In this document: one piece after another, positions 14,655-24,089 of the stretch
Position numbering within the stretch: the stretch's first letter is position 1
How the letters are laid out: each line of letters starts with the position of its first letter
From: Chryseobacterium sp. ZHDP1
GTDB lineage: Bacteria; Bacteroidota; Bacteroidia; Flavobacteriales; Weeksellaceae
DNA: 64,000 nt
NCBI RefSeq assembly: GCF_018603435.1
Contig: NZ_CP075682.1
Span: 2,976,001-3,040,000, forward strand
Direction: 5' to 3'
The notes under the pieces: generated by a model
The model's input: the letters and a program-made list of their open reading frames with translations, nothing else
Database searches by the model: none
Told to the model about the DNA's origin: nothing
Made by a program: the position numbers and the translations under genes

Positions 14655-17192
14655 ATGGATTATAAGTTTTCACAAGGTTTGAGCCAGGTGTTCAAACAAA
14701 GCAAGAGCGAAGCGAAAAGGCTCAAGAGTGAATTTCTTAATACAGAACATCTACTTTTAGGTATTATAAAAACAGAAAACTCTGCAAAAGAAATCCTTCA
14801 AAACCTTAATGCGGATCTTACACAAATCAGAAGAAAAATTGAAACTTTAAATACAGCAAGTCTTAATCCTATTTCTGAGGAGGTTACCAATATTTCTTTC
14901 ACGAAAATGGCAGATCATGCCATTAAACGTGCTGAGCTTGAATGCAGACAATACAAAAGCAATGAAATTAATACCGTTCATCTGCTTTTAGGCATTCTTT
15001 ATAAATATGAGGACCCTACTTCTACAATATTAGGAGCTTATGATATTGATTACGAAGGAGTTTCAAAAGAATATCAGACTATGTTAAAAAATTCCGGACA
15101 GGCACCACAGATGAGTGCTTACGACGACGATGACGAAAGAGAGGACTTTGAGCAGATGAGAAAGCCTACAGGAAACTTAGGTTCTGCAAAAAGCAAAACG
15201 CCTACTTTGGATAACTTCGGCAGAGATTTAACTTCTCTGGCGAGAGACGGAAAGCTGGATCCTGTTATCGGTCGTGAAAAAGAAATTGAGAGAGTTTCTC
15301 AGATTCTTTCAAGAAGAAAGAAAAATAATCCTTTACTGATCGGTGAACCGGGAGTTGGAAAATCTGCCATCGCGGAAGGTCTGGCTTTAAGAATTCAGCA
15401 GAAAAAAGTTTCCAGAGTTCTGTACGGAAAACGCGTGATCACTTTAGACCTTGCAAGTTTAGTTGCGGGAACAAAATACCGTGGTCAGTTTGAAGAGAGA
15501 ATGAAGGCAATCATGACGGAGCTGGAGAAAAACAGAGATGTTATCTTATTCATTGATGAGCTTCACACCATTGTAGGTGCAGGTAGTTCAACAGGAAGCT
15601 TAGATGCTTCCAATATGTTCAAACCGGCTTTGGCGAGAGGTGAAATTCAGTGCATCGGAGCGACAACGCTTGATGAATACCGTCAGTATATTGAAAAAGA
15701 TGGCGCATTAGAAAGAAGATTTCAGAAAGTAATGGTGGAACCTACTTCTATTGATGAAACCGTTCAGATTTTAAACCAGATCAAAGATAAATACGAAGAG
15801 CATCATAATGTAATTTATACACCTGAAGCAATTGCTGCGTGTGTAAATCTTACATCAAGATATATCACAGACCGTTTCCTACCGGACAAAGCGATTGATG
15901 CGATGGACGAAGCTGGATCTCGAGTGTATATTAAAAACATGAAAGTTCCTACAGAAATTATAGATTTTGAAAAGAAAATCGAAGAAATTAAGGAATTAAA
16001 ACAAAAAGCAGTAAAAGCGCAGGATTATCTGGAAGCAAGAAAACTGAAAGACGAAGAAGAAAGGCTTCAGATGGAACTGAATTCTGCTCAGGATAAATGG
16101 GACAAAGATGTAAAAGAGAAAAAAGAAACCGTAACAGAAGAGAATGTAGCAGAAGTGGTTTCTATGATGAGCGGTGTTCCTGTAACGAAAGTTGGTAAAA
16201 ACGAGCTTGATAAACTTGCCGGAATGGATGGAAACCTGAACGGAAAAGTTATTGGTCAGGAAGACGCGGTGAAAAAGGTTGTGAAAGCAATTCAAAGAAA
16301 CAGAGCCGGTCTTAAAGATCCAAACCGTCCAATCGGAACCTTTATCTTCTTAGGAACAACCGGAGTTGGTAAAACCGAGTTGGCTAAAGTAATGGCAAGA
16401 GAACTCTTCGAATCTGATGAATCTTTAATCAGAATCGATATGAGTGAATACATGGAGAAATTTGCCGTTTCAAGATTGGTGGGTGCGCCTCCGGGATACG
16501 TAGGATATGAGGAAGGCGGACAGTTAACCGAAGCGGTAAGAAGAAAACCTTATGCTGTAGTTCTTTTGGATGAGATTGAAAAAGCGCATCCGGATGTATT
16601 CAATATCCTGTTGCAGATCTTAGATGAAGGACACGTAACCGACAGTTTAGGAAGAAAGATCGATTTCAGAAATACGATCATTATTCTCACTTCCAATATT
16701 GGAACCAGAGATCTTAAAGATTTCGGTGATGGAGTCGGATTTGGAACTTCTGCGAAAAAATCAACAACGGATTCCAGAGCAAGAAGTACAATTGAAAATG
16801 CACTTAAAAAAGCGTTCTCGCCTGAATTCCTGAACAGAATTGATGATATCGTGATCTTTAATTCTCTTGAAAAAGAAGATATCAAGAAAATCATTGATCT
16901 TGAACTAAACAAATTGTATTCAAGATTAGAAAAATTAGGATATAAAGTAGAATTGACTGAAGAAGCAAAAGACTTTATTTCTGAAAAAGGATGGGATAAA
17001 GATTTTGGAGCAAGACCATTAAAACGTGCGATCCAGAAATATATTGAAGATTTATTGGCAGAAATGCTGGTAAACAAACAATTGACAGAAGGAGAAACGG
17101 TAGTTCTTGATCTGAATGAAGCAAAAGATGGTTTGGCAGGAAAAAGCTCTAAGCCAAAAAAATCTGCCGCAGAAAAGTCTTCTCAATCGTAA
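14655..17192 (+). CDS. clpC: ClpC-type AAA+ unfoldase of the Clp protease
   Basis: MDYKFSQGLSQVF at 14655 is the likely start; an in-frame ATG at 14643 is possible. The N-terminal Clp repeat domain (about 1-145) is followed by the first AAA+ module, with Walker A GEPGVGKS near 230 and Walker B FIDELHT near 300. A UVR-like coiled insert spans about 435-490. The second AAA+ module has GTTGVGKT near 565 and LLDEIEKAHPD near 637, followed by the C-terminal D2 domain. The mid UVR domain and the length distinguish ClpC from ClpB and ClpA. It unfolds proteins with ATP and feeds ClpP in the cytoplasm. The tail after residue 820 is Lys/Ser-rich and variable. It ends in a strong terminator. Confidence 0.93.
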   Translation: MDYKFSQGLSQVFKQSKSEAKRLKSEFLNTEHLLLGIIKTENSAKEILQNLNADLTQIRRKIETLNTASLNPISEEVTNISFTKMADHAIKRAELECRQYKSNEINTVHLLLGILYKYEDPTSTILGAYDIDYEGVSKEYQTMLKNSGQAPQMSAYDDDDEREDFEQMRKPTGNLGSAKSKTPTLDNFGRDLTSLARDGKLDPVIGREKEIERVSQILSRRKKNNPLLIGEPGVGKSAIAEGLALRIQQKKVSRVLYGKRVITLDLASLVAGTKYRGQFEERMKAIMTELEKNRDVILFIDELHTIVGAGSSTGSLDASNMFKPALARGEIQCIGATTLDEYRQYIEKDGALERRFQKVMVEPTSIDETVQILNQIKDKYEEHHNVIYTPEAIAACVNLTSRYITDRFLPDKAIDAMDEAGSRVYIKNMKVPTEIIDFEKKIEEIKELKQKAVKAQDYLEARKLKDEEERLQMELNSAQDKWDKDVKEKKETVTEENVAEVVSMMSGVPVTKVGKNELDKLAGMDGNLNGKVIGQEDAVKKVVKAIQRNRAGLKDPNRPIGTFIFLGTTGVGKTELAKVMARELFESDESLIRIDMSEYMEKFAVSRLVGAPPGYVGYEEGGQLTEAVRRKPYAVVLLDEIEKAHPDVFNILLQILDEGHVTDSLGRKIDFRNTIIILTSNIGTRDLKDFGDGVGFGTSAKKSTTDSRARSTIENALKKAFSPEFLNRIDDIVIFNSLEKEDIKKIIDLELNKLYSRLEKLGYKVELTEEAKDFISEKGWDKDFGARPLKRAIQKYIEDLLAEMLVNKQLTEGETVVLDLNEAKDGLAGKSSKPKKSAAEKSSQS

Positions 17193-17212
17193 GCAAATAA
17201 TTTAATCATAAT

Positions 17213-17248
17213 AAAAAAGCATCGGGAAAGTTCCTGATGCTTTTTTTT
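17213..17248 (+). terminator. Terminator of clpC
   Basis: AAAAAAGCATCGGG pairs with the downstream CCTGATGCTTTTTT with one G-T wobble, followed by further T residues. Confidence 0.85.
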
Positions 17249-17320
17249 AATTTATTTAAACATACTCTTAGCATTTGTAAATCTTAAGTTTTTACTATTT
17301 TTACAACTCAATTGAAGAAT

Positions 17321-18271
17321 ATGAATATTTCTATATTAGGAACAGGATTTATGGGAAAAAAGCATAAGGCGGTTCTTGAGCAGATTTCCAACATCCACAT
17401 TAATGCAGAAATAGATTCGCATGCAGAATCTCACTCCAAAACACACTTTCATTCTCTGGAGCATTTTCTGGAAGAAAAATTACATACAGATCTGGTTGTA
17501 GTGGCGACACCAAACCATCTGCATTTTCAGCATGCAAAAACATTATTAGAAAACGGATATAACGTACTGATTGAAAAGCCGTTTGTGTTTAATATGGAGC
17601 AGGCATCCACTCTTCGAGAAGCTGCACATCAAAATAACAGCCATGTTTTTCTGGTGATGCAGAACAGATTTTCACCCGTAACTTTATTCCTAAGCGAAAT
17701 TGTAGATTCTAAAAAACTAGGAAAAATATATAATATTCAGCTTAACGCTTTTTGGAACAGAGGTGAGCAATATTACATTAAAGATTCCTGGAAGGGAAAA
17801 AAGAATATGGACGGCGGCATCTTATATACTCAATTTTCTCACCTTCTGGATCTTTTGTGTTACGTTTTTAAAGACGATTTCACTATTCTTTTCAGAGATT
17901 TAACCTCTTTTAGAAACTTTAATATCTCAGAAATTGAAGATACTGCCCTACTTATTCTTCAGGGTAAAACAGGAACAAAGGTTTCCGTCAATTTCACCAC
18001 TTCAGTTTTTGAAAAAAATCAGGAGACTTCGCTCAATATTATCGCAGAAAAAGGCACTCTTAAAATATCAGGGCAATATTTCAATGAAATTACTTTCCAG
18101 CATATTGCAGATTGTCCGGATAAATTTGAAATTCCATCCACTTCTAATGAAGAGAATCTTAAAGAAATGTATCAGGAAATTTTCAAATTCTTACAGGGAA
18201 AAGAGAACAATGCCATTCTGTTAAAAGACGGTATTGCTCTGGTTGATCTTCTGGAAAAAATTTATTCCTAA
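17321..18271 (+). CDS. Gfo/Idh/MocA family oxidoreductase
   Basis: The ATG at 17321 (MNISILGTGFMGKKHKAVL) is chosen over an in-frame TTG nine bases upstream. The Rossmann fold is marked by GTGFMG near the start, VVATPNHLH (the NAD-dependent family's A-T-P-N-x-x-H) and EKPF with the catalytic-region lysine near residue 90. The C-terminal beta-sheet domain contains GGILYTQFSHLLDLL, where a histidine and aspartate lie at the family's active site. The reaction is NAD(P)-dependent oxidation or reduction of a sugar or inositol derivative; the substrate is unknown. Such enzymes often act in surface sugar synthesis. The gene converges with and overlaps the next gene by four bases. Confidence 0.85.
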   Translation: MNISILGTGFMGKKHKAVLEQISNIHINAEIDSHAESHSKTHFHSLEHFLEEKLHTDLVVVATPNHLHFQHAKTLLENGYNVLIEKPFVFNMEQASTLREAAHQNNSHVFLVMQNRFSPVTLFLSEIVDSKKLGKIYNIQLNAFWNRGEQYYIKDSWKGKKNMDGGILYTQFSHLLDLLCYVFKDDFTILFRDLTSFRNFNISEIEDTALLILQGKTGTKVSVNFTTSVFEKNQETSLNIIAEKGTLKISGQYFNEITFQHIADCPDKFEIPSTSNEENLKEMYQEIFKFLQGKENNAILLKDGIALVDLLEKIYS

Positions 18272-18795
18272 AGCCCCACCACAAATCCTACATTCGGAAC
18301 CAAACCACTGGAGAAAATACTCGAATTTTCTTTCCATAAAACATTATACATCAAACCTAATTGTAGATAAGAATTATTCCCGATTCTCTGCATATAACCT
18401 CCTCCAAGATAAAGGGCATCTTCATCCGCATTGGCTTTAAAATCATAGAACTTATCTTTATAGTTGATGAAATAATGCTGATAATTGGCACTTACAAAAA
18501 AGGTTCTTGCAATATAATAATTCAGAAAAGGACCAACTCCAAACATGGTAGAACTGTAAGCATTTGATTTCTGCCAGGAAACACTTCCCAAAACTCCGCC
18601 TTCAAGATCCTCCGTAAGTCGGTAACCCACTCTTGGAGCCGCTGAAAGATTAAAGTAATTGTTGCTTCCAAAACCAAAGCCGATTCCGCCTCCGAAAGTC
18701 CAGCGATTATTATTTTCAGGAGAAGCATTTACAGCAACCTGAGAAAAAAATAACCCTGAACATAAAGCACATAAAGAAATAATCAGTTTTTTCAT
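18268..18795 (-). CDS. Outer-membrane beta-barrel protein
   Basis: The ATG at 18795 begins a signal peptide (MKKLIISLCALCSGLFFSQ). A longer reading start lies in poor context. The 175-residue mature chain has alternating hydrophobic strands typical of an eight-stranded barrel (GGGIGFGFGSNNYFNLSAAPRVGYRL, given here in parts: GGGIGFGFGS and AAPRVGYRL) and ends VGFVVGL, a hydrophobic C-terminal strand. It probably sits in the outer membrane as a small OmpA/OmpX-like or porin-family barrel of unknown function. It is transcribed alone, divergent from mnmA. Confidence 0.75.
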   Translation of the reverse strand: MKKLIISLCALCSGLFFSQVAVNASPENNNRWTFGGGIGFGFGSNNYFNLSAAPRVGYRLTEDLEGGVLGSVSWQKSNAYSSTMFGVGPFLNYYIARTFFVSANYQHYFINYKDKFYDFKANADEDALYLGGGYMQRIGNNSYLQLGLMYNVLWKENSSIFSSGLVPNVGFVVGL

Positions 18796-18834
18796 ATTTA
18801 AATTGTTTTTATCGATGTCTAAAATTATCACTTT

Positions 18835-18862
18835 TTTGCGAATCTTTTTAATTGTATTTTTG
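18835..18862 (+). promoter_or_regulatory. Promoter of mnmA
   Basis: TTTG (18835-18838) and TATTTTTG (18855-18862) match the Bacteroidota -33 TTTG and -7 TAnnTTTG elements with a 16-base spacer. The start codon is at 18913. Confidence 0.7.
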
Positions 18863-18912
18863 CAGCGTCAAACTAAGAACTCCCGTTAAGAGTTTCGTAA
18901 AATTGAAATAAC

Positions 18913-20100
18913 ATGAAAGTAGTAGTAGGATTATCCGGAGGAGTGGATTCCAGTGTTACAGCGTATCTGCTGCAACAGCAAGGTCATGAAGTAGTGGCTT
19001 TGTTTATGAGAAACTGGAACGATGCTTCGGTAACGCTGGAAGATGAATGTCCGTGGATCGAGGACAGCAATGATGCCTTAATGGTGGCTCAAAAGCTTGG
19101 AATTCCGTTTCAGGTGATTGATATGAGCGATCTGTACAAGGAAAGAATCGTAGATTATATGTTCGACGAATATCAGAAAGGAAGAACTCCGAATCCTGAT
19201 GTTCTGTGCAACAGAGAAGTAAAATTCGATGTTTTTATGAAAACGGCAATGTCTCTGGGCGCAGATAAAGTCGCAACCGGACATTATGCAAGAGTAGATT
19301 CAACGATCGATGAAAACGGAAAGGAAATTTTCCATCTTCTTGCCGGAAAAGATAACAATAAAGATCAGTCCTACTTCTTATGTCAGCTAAGTCAGGATCA
19401 GCTTTCTAAAGCATTATTTCCGATTGGGGAACTTACAAAACCTCAGGTTAGAGAAATCGCCAAAGAAATCGGCTTGGTAACGGCCGACAAAAAAGATTCT
19501 CAGGGATTGTGCTTTATCGGAAAAGTAAGTTTACCGCAGTTTTTACAGCAGCAATTGGTTCCGAAAGAAGGTGAAATCGTGGAAATTTTCAAAGATTCTC
19601 CCCTCTTTGCTGAAGAAATGCCTGAATTTTCGTCAAAACAGGAAGAATTGGAATACCTCAGTCGAAAAATCAATTACAAAAAGACTGACGGTAAAGTTAT
19701 CGGAAAACATCAGGGAGCTCAGTTTTTCACGATCGGACAAAGCAAAGGACTTGGAATCGGCGGACACAAAGAAAGCTGTTTTATCATCTCCAGAGACATG
19801 GAAAACAATATTCTTTTCGTGGGAGAAGGACATCAGTTTCCGGGACTGCTTAAAAGAGCCTTAAAAATTGATAATTCTGAACTGCACTGGGTTCGTGAAG
19901 ATCTGAGACTGAAAAACGGAGAATCGATGGAAGTAATGGCAAGATTCAGATACAGACAGCCATTGCAGAAAGCAACTTTATATCAGTTTGAAGAAGGATT
20001 CTATGTGGAATTTGAAGAACCGCAGTCTGCCATTGCAGAAGGACAGTTTGCATCGTGGTACATCAGCGAAGAGCTGATCGGAAGCGGAGTTATTTCCTAA
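18913..20100 (+). CDS. mnmA: tRNA-specific 2-thiouridylase MnmA
   Basis: The PP-loop [14 protein letters not shown] binds ATP for adenylation of U34 in tRNA(Lys/Glu/Gln). [12 protein letters not shown] contains the first catalytic cysteine, and QGLCFIG the persulfide-carrying second cysteine. MnmA thiolates the wobble uridine, and MnmG, encoded at 53299, modifies the same base at C5. At 395 residues it is slightly longer than E. coli MnmA (368), with an insertion after the PP-loop domain that is usual in Bacteroidota. It has its own promoter and terminator. Confidence 0.96.
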   Translation: MKVVVGLSGGVDSSVTAYLLQQQGHEVVALFMRNWNDASVTLEDECPWIEDSNDALMVAQKLGIPFQVIDMSDLYKERIVDYMFDEYQKGRTPNPDVLCNREVKFDVFMKTAMSLGADKVATGHYARVDSTIDENGKEIFHLLAGKDNNKDQSYFLCQLSQDQLSKALFPIGELTKPQVREIAKEIGLVTADKKDSQGLCFIGKVSLPQFLQQQLVPKEGEIVEIFKDSPLFAEEMPEFSSKQEELEYLSRKINYKKTDGKVIGKHQGAQFFTIGQSKGLGIGGHKESCFIISRDMENNILFVGEGHQFPGLLKRALKIDNSELHWVREDLRLKNGESMEVMARFRYRQPLQKATLYQFEEGFYVEFEEPQSAIAEGQFASWYISEELIGSGVIS

Positions 20101-20124
20101 AATAAATCTTATCTAAATAATAAT

Positions 20125-20152
20125 CCCGAAGCGTTTTAGTTTCGGGTTTTTT
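20125..20152 (+). terminator. Terminator of mnmA
   Basis: CCCGAA and TTCGGG form a stem around a ten-base loop, followed by six T, 25 bases after the mnmA stop. Confidence 0.85.
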
Positions 20153-20172
20153 GTTTGAAAAAACATCAATTT

Positions 20173-20523
20173 CTATTTCATTTTATGGTTTACATAAAAC
20201 AAATTAAGAAACACAGATACAATAATTTCCAATATTAAAATCATCATTAAATAACCGATTGGTTTTCCTAAGAAAATTCCTCTGGCGAATTTTACCACTC
20301 CCAATAGAAATATAGAAATCAGGAAGTAAAAAGTTGTTCTCGAAATGGTTTCTCCAAAAAATTTCAGCGCAAAAACAGAGGCATAAAATCCAAGGACGAG
20401 AATGAAATAGAATTTGAGAAAATAGTGTCCTTTCAAAGAAATCGGATCTAAAGTATGGTTGATTGCAATAAGCCAGATCAGACTTATGAGCACCGGAATT
20501 GTGTGGATAAGGATTTTTTTCAT
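20173..20523 (-). CDS. Small multi-pass membrane protein
   Basis: The ATG at 20523 (MKKILIHTIPVLISLIW) is chosen; longer reading frames upstream overlap the low-complexity tail of the preceding gene. The 116-residue product has about four hydrophobic helices (for example FYFILVLGFYASVFAL and FYFLISIFLLGVVKF) and a basic C-terminus. It starts 17 bases after the glycine-rich-domain gene and so is probably co-transcribed and possibly a partner of it. No family is recognised. Confidence 0.65.
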   Translation of the reverse strand: MKKILIHTIPVLISLIWLIAINHTLDPISLKGHYFLKFYFILVLGFYASVFALKFFGETISRTTFYFLISIFLLGVVKFARGIFLGKPIGYLMMILILEIIVSVFLNLFYVNHKMK

Positions 20524-20539
20524 GTGTTTTGTATTTCGG

Positions 20540-21301
20540 TTAATCTCCTCCACCTCCGCATCCACCGCATCCGCTTCCACAACTGCTGCCGCAGGAACTG
20601 CCGCAACCGGAACCTCCGTCACCGTGAGAACTGTCGCTTCCGCAGGTGTAAAAAAAGCCGCCGTCGCTTCCGTTATCTTTATTATCTTTATTCGGTCCGT
20701 TACTTTTGCTGAATGCTTTTATAATCACCACAATAATGATAAAGAAGAAAATTAAGCTCAAGAAGATACTAAAACCTTCACTGCTTTTTTCCGTGCAGGA
20801 ATAAATTACAAAAGCGCTGCTTAAAAGAAGACAAATTTTAAGAAAAGGAGATATTTTTCTTTTTTTCGAAGGAATTTGAACCGGATTCCAGATATCTTTC
20901 GGCGGTTCCTGCTCAAATATTTTCTCATAATTTTCTAAAGTTTCCGCAAACCAGCTTTTATGTTTTTCATTTTCGCTTTCTCCGCCTTGTGATGGTTGAT
21001 GATGCAGTTTCTGCTGCAAAACTTCCGGACAGAATTCTTCCCAGTAGTTTTGCGTGTAAATGAGATGCATATGCCATACTTTGTCTATAATTTCGCTCGG
21101 CGAAGCACCATTTGGAAGTTTGCAGCAGAGATAAACGAATTTTTTGTATTCATCAATTGCTTTTCGGGTAAATATTTCTGTCCAGTTTTCTTCTTTTGCC
21201 AGTTTCTTTGAGAAAGGAAAATCGGCAGCAGATTCATCCAATGAGAATTCCTGAAGCCTGTTCCAGAGAGGATCATTTTGTAATACAATTTTTGTTTCCA
21301 T
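20540..21301 (-). CDS. Glycine-rich-domain (GRDP-like) membrane protein
   Basis: The first 130 residues resemble the GRDP/DUF1399 domain. They contain YKKFVYLCCKLPNGA and the hallmark DKVWHMHLIYTQNYW. Two membrane helices follow (about 150-170 and 180-200: CLLLSSAFVIYSC and SLIFFFIIIVVII). The last 50 residues are extremely Gly/Ser/Cys-rich and end in CGGCGGGGD. In plants and bacteria GRDP proteins are of unknown biochemical role. The cysteine-rich tail may bind metal or form disulfides. It is the first gene of a two-gene transcript with the small membrane protein at 20173. Domain assignment is by memory of the motif. Confidence 0.72.
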   Translation of the reverse strand: METKIVLQNDPLWNRLQEFSLDESAADFPFSKKLAKEENWTEIFTRKAIDEYKKFVYLCCKLPNGASPSEIIDKVWHMHLIYTQNYWEEFCPEVLQQKLHHQPSQGGESENEKHKSWFAETLENYEKIFEQEPPKDIWNPVQIPSKKRKISPFLKICLLLSSAFVIYSCTEKSSEGFSIFLSLIFFFIIIVVIIKAFSKSNGPNKDNKDNGSDGGFFYTCGSDSSHGDGGSGCGSSCGSSCGSGCGGCGGGGD

Positions 21302-21412
21302 TGTTTTAACTTTTAATTTCTACTCAAATATCGTTGGATGTTGAGATATAAAAGTCTTGCAATAGTCTCATTTGGTTTTAAAATTATCTTATATTAGTCT
21401 TATAAATTAAAA

Positions 21413-22309
21413 ATGAAAAAAGAAGATCTATTACACATAGAAAAACTGATGAATTTTCTGGCTCTGCATTTTCTGAAAAAACATCATTGGGAACATGTCT
21501 CCAAAACCGAATGGTCTTACATCGTTGCAGAACTTAATGATCTGATTATCCAGGAAAATTCAGAGAAAAACAGTAAAAAAAGCCCGGATCTTTTAGGTTC
21601 AAATTACCTTTATGAGCATTTGATTATCAACAAATTAAAGAAATATTATCAAAATGAAAATGCAGTATTAAGTAAGCCTAATCTTGCTAAATTAAGCACA
21701 ATCGTAAAAGTTTTGGGATATTCCAGTTATATCGATTTTATCAATTCCAATACAGAATCATTCAATTTTAACGATCTGAGGATTGATATGAATAATGTAA
21801 AGCCAAACACCGCTTTGCTGGATCGTCTTGTCGGCTGTTGGTATTCCTACAACAGAAATCTTCCGGAAAATCCTTTACAGGCAAAAGAAGACCGGATTTG
21901 GCGTTCTGCGACAGAAATCTACAAATCTGAAACGTCCGGAGAATATTTCGTCGAAAGAAGCGGCGGTGACCGTCATAAATATTTTGGAAAAATAACAGCC
22001 TATTCCGATTATGTTTTTATCATCATGAACAGCAATACGTTCATCCGGCAGCGTCATTTTATCTCAAGAATAAAAGACATCAAGGAAAAGCTGAAAAATC
22101 CAGAGTATAAGCTCCATGAGTTGCATTTTATAAGTACATGTATCAGTTTTAATCAGGAACCGATTGCCCTGTTTGAAATCTTTCAGAAAGCAGACCGCAA
22201 AACTTTTATTTCAGACTCCATCAGTTTCCCGATCGACAGCGATGAAATCCCGAAATCAATTATCAAACAGCTTGAAGACACGGAATCTAACCGTATTGAT
22301 TACAGGTAG
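21413..22309 (+). CDS. Hypothetical cytoplasmic protein
   Basis: This 298-residue soluble protein starts MKKEDLLHIEKLMNFLAL. The first 120 residues are helical; ALLDRLVGCWYSYNRN begins a beta-rich second half with WRSATEIYKSETSGEYFVERSGG and HKYFGKITAYSDYVFIIM. The second half could be a ligand-binding or lipocalin-like sheet, but I recognise no family. No signal peptide or membrane segment is visible. It is a single-gene transcript with an A-rich leader between divergent and convergent neighbours. Function unknown. Confidence 0.65.
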   Translation: MKKEDLLHIEKLMNFLALHFLKKHHWEHVSKTEWSYIVAELNDLIIQENSEKNSKKSPDLLGSNYLYEHLIINKLKKYYQNENAVLSKPNLAKLSTIVKVLGYSSYIDFINSNTESFNFNDLRIDMNNVKPNTALLDRLVGCWYSYNRNLPENPLQAKEDRIWRSATEIYKSETSGEYFVERSGGDRHKYFGKITAYSDYVFIIMNSNTFIRQRHFISRIKDIKEKLKNPEYKLHELHFISTCISFNQEPIALFEIFQKADRKTFISDSISFPIDSDEIPKSIIKQLEDTESNRIDYR

Positions 22310-22371
22310 TTGATCATAGTTGATGGTTGATAGATCTGAGTTTTTGGGTTTAAAGTTTTTTGTTTTGGGTT

Positions 22372-23115
22372 TTAACTTACCAACCAGTCTTTAAAATCTT
22401 TTACGCGGTCGCGGCTGACAGTAATTTCTTCCTGTGGCTGAAATTCAAGTTCAACCTTGTAATTGGGTGAAGTGTGGATGTTTTTAATAAAATCTGAACT
22501 AATAATAAACTGTCGGTTTACGCGGAAAAATTTCTTTTCATCCAACACCTCTTCCAGTTCGTCCAGTGTGAAATCCGAAGGATACGTTCTTTCCTGAGTC
22601 TGCAAATAAACAATTTTATTTTCGCTGAAAAAGCAACTTACTTCATGTGTCTGTACAATTTTCAGATTATAGCCTATCTTCACCAGAATTCTGGAAAGCG
22701 TACTTTTTTCTTTTTTAATTAACTCTTTAATTTCCTGTGAATTGACGGAATTATCTGAAGGAATAAATGATTTGAATTTCTCAATTGCTCCGGCAAGATC
22801 TTCATCTAAAATCGGCTTCAGAAGATAATCGATGCTGTTCAGTTTGAATGCTTTTAAGGTATATTGATCAAAAGCTGTCGTGTAAATGATAAATCCTTTT
22901 GTCGGAACTTTTTCGAAGATATCGAAAGACAGACCGTCTCCCAGAACAATGTCTGAAAAGATGAGCTGCGGATGTTCATTTTCCGAAAACCACTGTACTC
23001 CTTCTTCTACGGATTCTATTTTCGCAACGATCTCTATTTCAGGAAATTCGTTAAGCATTCTCTCCAGTTTCCTTGAAGCGGGTTTTTCGTCTTCGATAAT
23101 AACAGTCTTGATCAT
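22372..23115 (-). CDS. LytTR-family response regulator
   Basis: The 247-residue protein has a receiver domain, IIEDEKPASRKLERML with an acidic pair near residues 7-9 and FSDIVLGDG with phospho-acceptor D55. The tail LKPI contains the conserved lysine. A C-terminal LytTR DNA-binding domain (about 150-245) has KIVYLQTQERTYPSDFTLDELEEVL and FFRVNRQFIIS. Its partner is almost certainly the LytS-type kinase at 25228, which lies in the same-direction gene group. Together they would sense an envelope or internal signal and control transcription, perhaps of the 2TM genes between them. Confidence 0.92.
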   Translation of the reverse strand: MIKTVIIEDEKPASRKLERMLNEFPEIEIVAKIESVEEGVQWFSENEHPQLIFSDIVLGDGLSFDIFEKVPTKGFIIYTTAFDQYTLKAFKLNSIDYLLKPILDEDLAGAIEKFKSFIPSDNSVNSQEIKELIKKEKSTLSRILVKIGYNLKIVQTHEVSCFFSENKIVYLQTQERTYPSDFTLDELEEVLDEKKFFRVNRQFIISSDFIKNIHTSPNYKVELEFQPQEEITVSRDRVKDFKDWLVS

Positions 23116-23172
23116 TGAGTTCCTGTTTTAGTTTTATAATTTCGAAATAAAAGTAATCAAAAATTGCCAATA

Positions 23173-23448
23173 TTAAAACTTCAGCGGCTCTTTTGATTTT
23201 TTCATTTCTTTTTCCATCACTTCTCTTTCCCATTCAGAGTCCAGAAGGAACAGTTTTACGGCTTTTACGGTTAAAATAATTCCCCAGATGGTAAGAATGA
23301 TTGATCCGTTCCACAATGAAAAATTAAATATTCCTTTTTCTAAAATATCGTCTCCGAAAATAATTACTGCCACGATCCCAAACCATAAAAGGCTTTTATA
23401 GAATTTTTTAAGATCGTTTACTCTTTCCTGTGCCTGATTGTAGTTCAT
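23173..23448 (-). CDS. 2TM-domain membrane protein
   Basis: The 91-residue protein has the 2TM layout: a charged N-terminal helix (NQAQERVNDLKKFYKSL), two membrane helices (LLWFGIVAVIIFG and IILTIWGIILTVKAV), and a charged tail with DSEWEREVMEKEM, matching the WEERKI of its relatives. It lies 57 bases upstream of the LytTR gene. It is one of four 2TM domains in this locus; the one at the end of the LytS kinase suggests signalling or scaffold roles. Biochemical function is unknown. Confidence 0.78.
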   Translation of the reverse strand: MNYNQAQERVNDLKKFYKSLLWFGIVAVIIFGDDILEKGIFNFSLWNGSIILTIWGIILTVKAVKLFLLDSEWEREVMEKEMKKSKEPLKF

Positions 23449-23483
23449 AATAATCTATTTTTAAAGTTAAAATTGAATGCTGA

Positions 23484-23777
23484 TTATAAAGATTTCGTAT
23501 TTTTTCTTTCTTCGTCCATCAGTTGTTTGATCTTTCTTTCTTCCCAGTCTCTTCCGATCCCGAAAGTCCCGGCTGCGTGCGCTGCAAGACCTAATCCCCA
23601 TCCTAACATTGGCCAGAAAAACCAAAGATATTGTGGCGATGTTAAAAGATTCAACACAGCTAAAAATGAAATCACAAGGCAATACGAAGTAAGGTTCCCG
23701 TAAAATCCTTTCAGTTCTTTTACTCTTCTTGATGCTTTTTCGTATGCTAATTCTTCTTTGTTGGTGTAAGTTTCCAT
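23484..23777 (-). CDS. 2TM-domain membrane protein
   Basis: The 97-residue protein contains EKASRRVKELKGFYGNL, two hydrophobic helices with NLLTSPQYLWFFWPMLGWGLGLAAHA between them, and a C-terminal GRDWEERKIKQLM. It is very similar to the last 85 residues of the LytS kinase at 25228, more so than the other two separate 2TM proteins, so it probably arose by copying that domain. It lies 35 bases upstream of the next 2TM gene and is probably co-transcribed with it and the LytTR gene. Confidence 0.82.
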   Translation of the reverse strand: METYTNKEELAYEKASRRVKELKGFYGNLTSYCLVISFLAVLNLLTSPQYLWFFWPMLGWGLGLAAHAAGTFGIGRDWEERKIKQLMDEERKNTKSL

Positions 23778-23890
23778 ATTTTTTATTTTTAAAGATTAAT
23801 TGTTTGTTTTTGTTGAGACAAATGTAGGTCGGAAAACAGCCACAAATCAATTTTAAATGACCGAACCGTAGAATATGCATCCTGAATTGT

Positions 23891-23924
23891 AAAAATCCCG
23901 ACTCAACGGAGAATCGGGATTTTT
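23891..23924 (-). terminator. Hairpin terminator
   Basis: AAAAATCCCGA (23891-23901) pairs perfectly with TCGGGATTTTT (23914-23924). It would stop minus-strand transcripts from the 24317-26550 genes or + strand transcripts. Confidence 0.6.
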
Positions 23925-24089
23925 TGATTTTATGTTTTTAGTTGTTTGGTTAGGAATACCGCGAAAGTATAGTGTGTTTTTTAGCTAGAATTTGTAATCA
24001 ATTTCTATATCAAATGATTGTTAAACTGACTAGATTTCTCCTTCGTCGAAATGACAGTGCAAGGATTTTTAATTATGGAGTTAAGTGTT

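Noticed and set aside
20455-20755. Frames of 85-98 codons opposite the glycine-rich tail
   Set aside because: They are shadows of the Gly/Cys-rich coding repeats of the 20540 gene.
23467-23880. A 137-codon minus-strand frame over the 2TM gene at 23484
   Set aside because: The real gene in another frame has full family conservation; this frame is its shadow with the upstream spacer.
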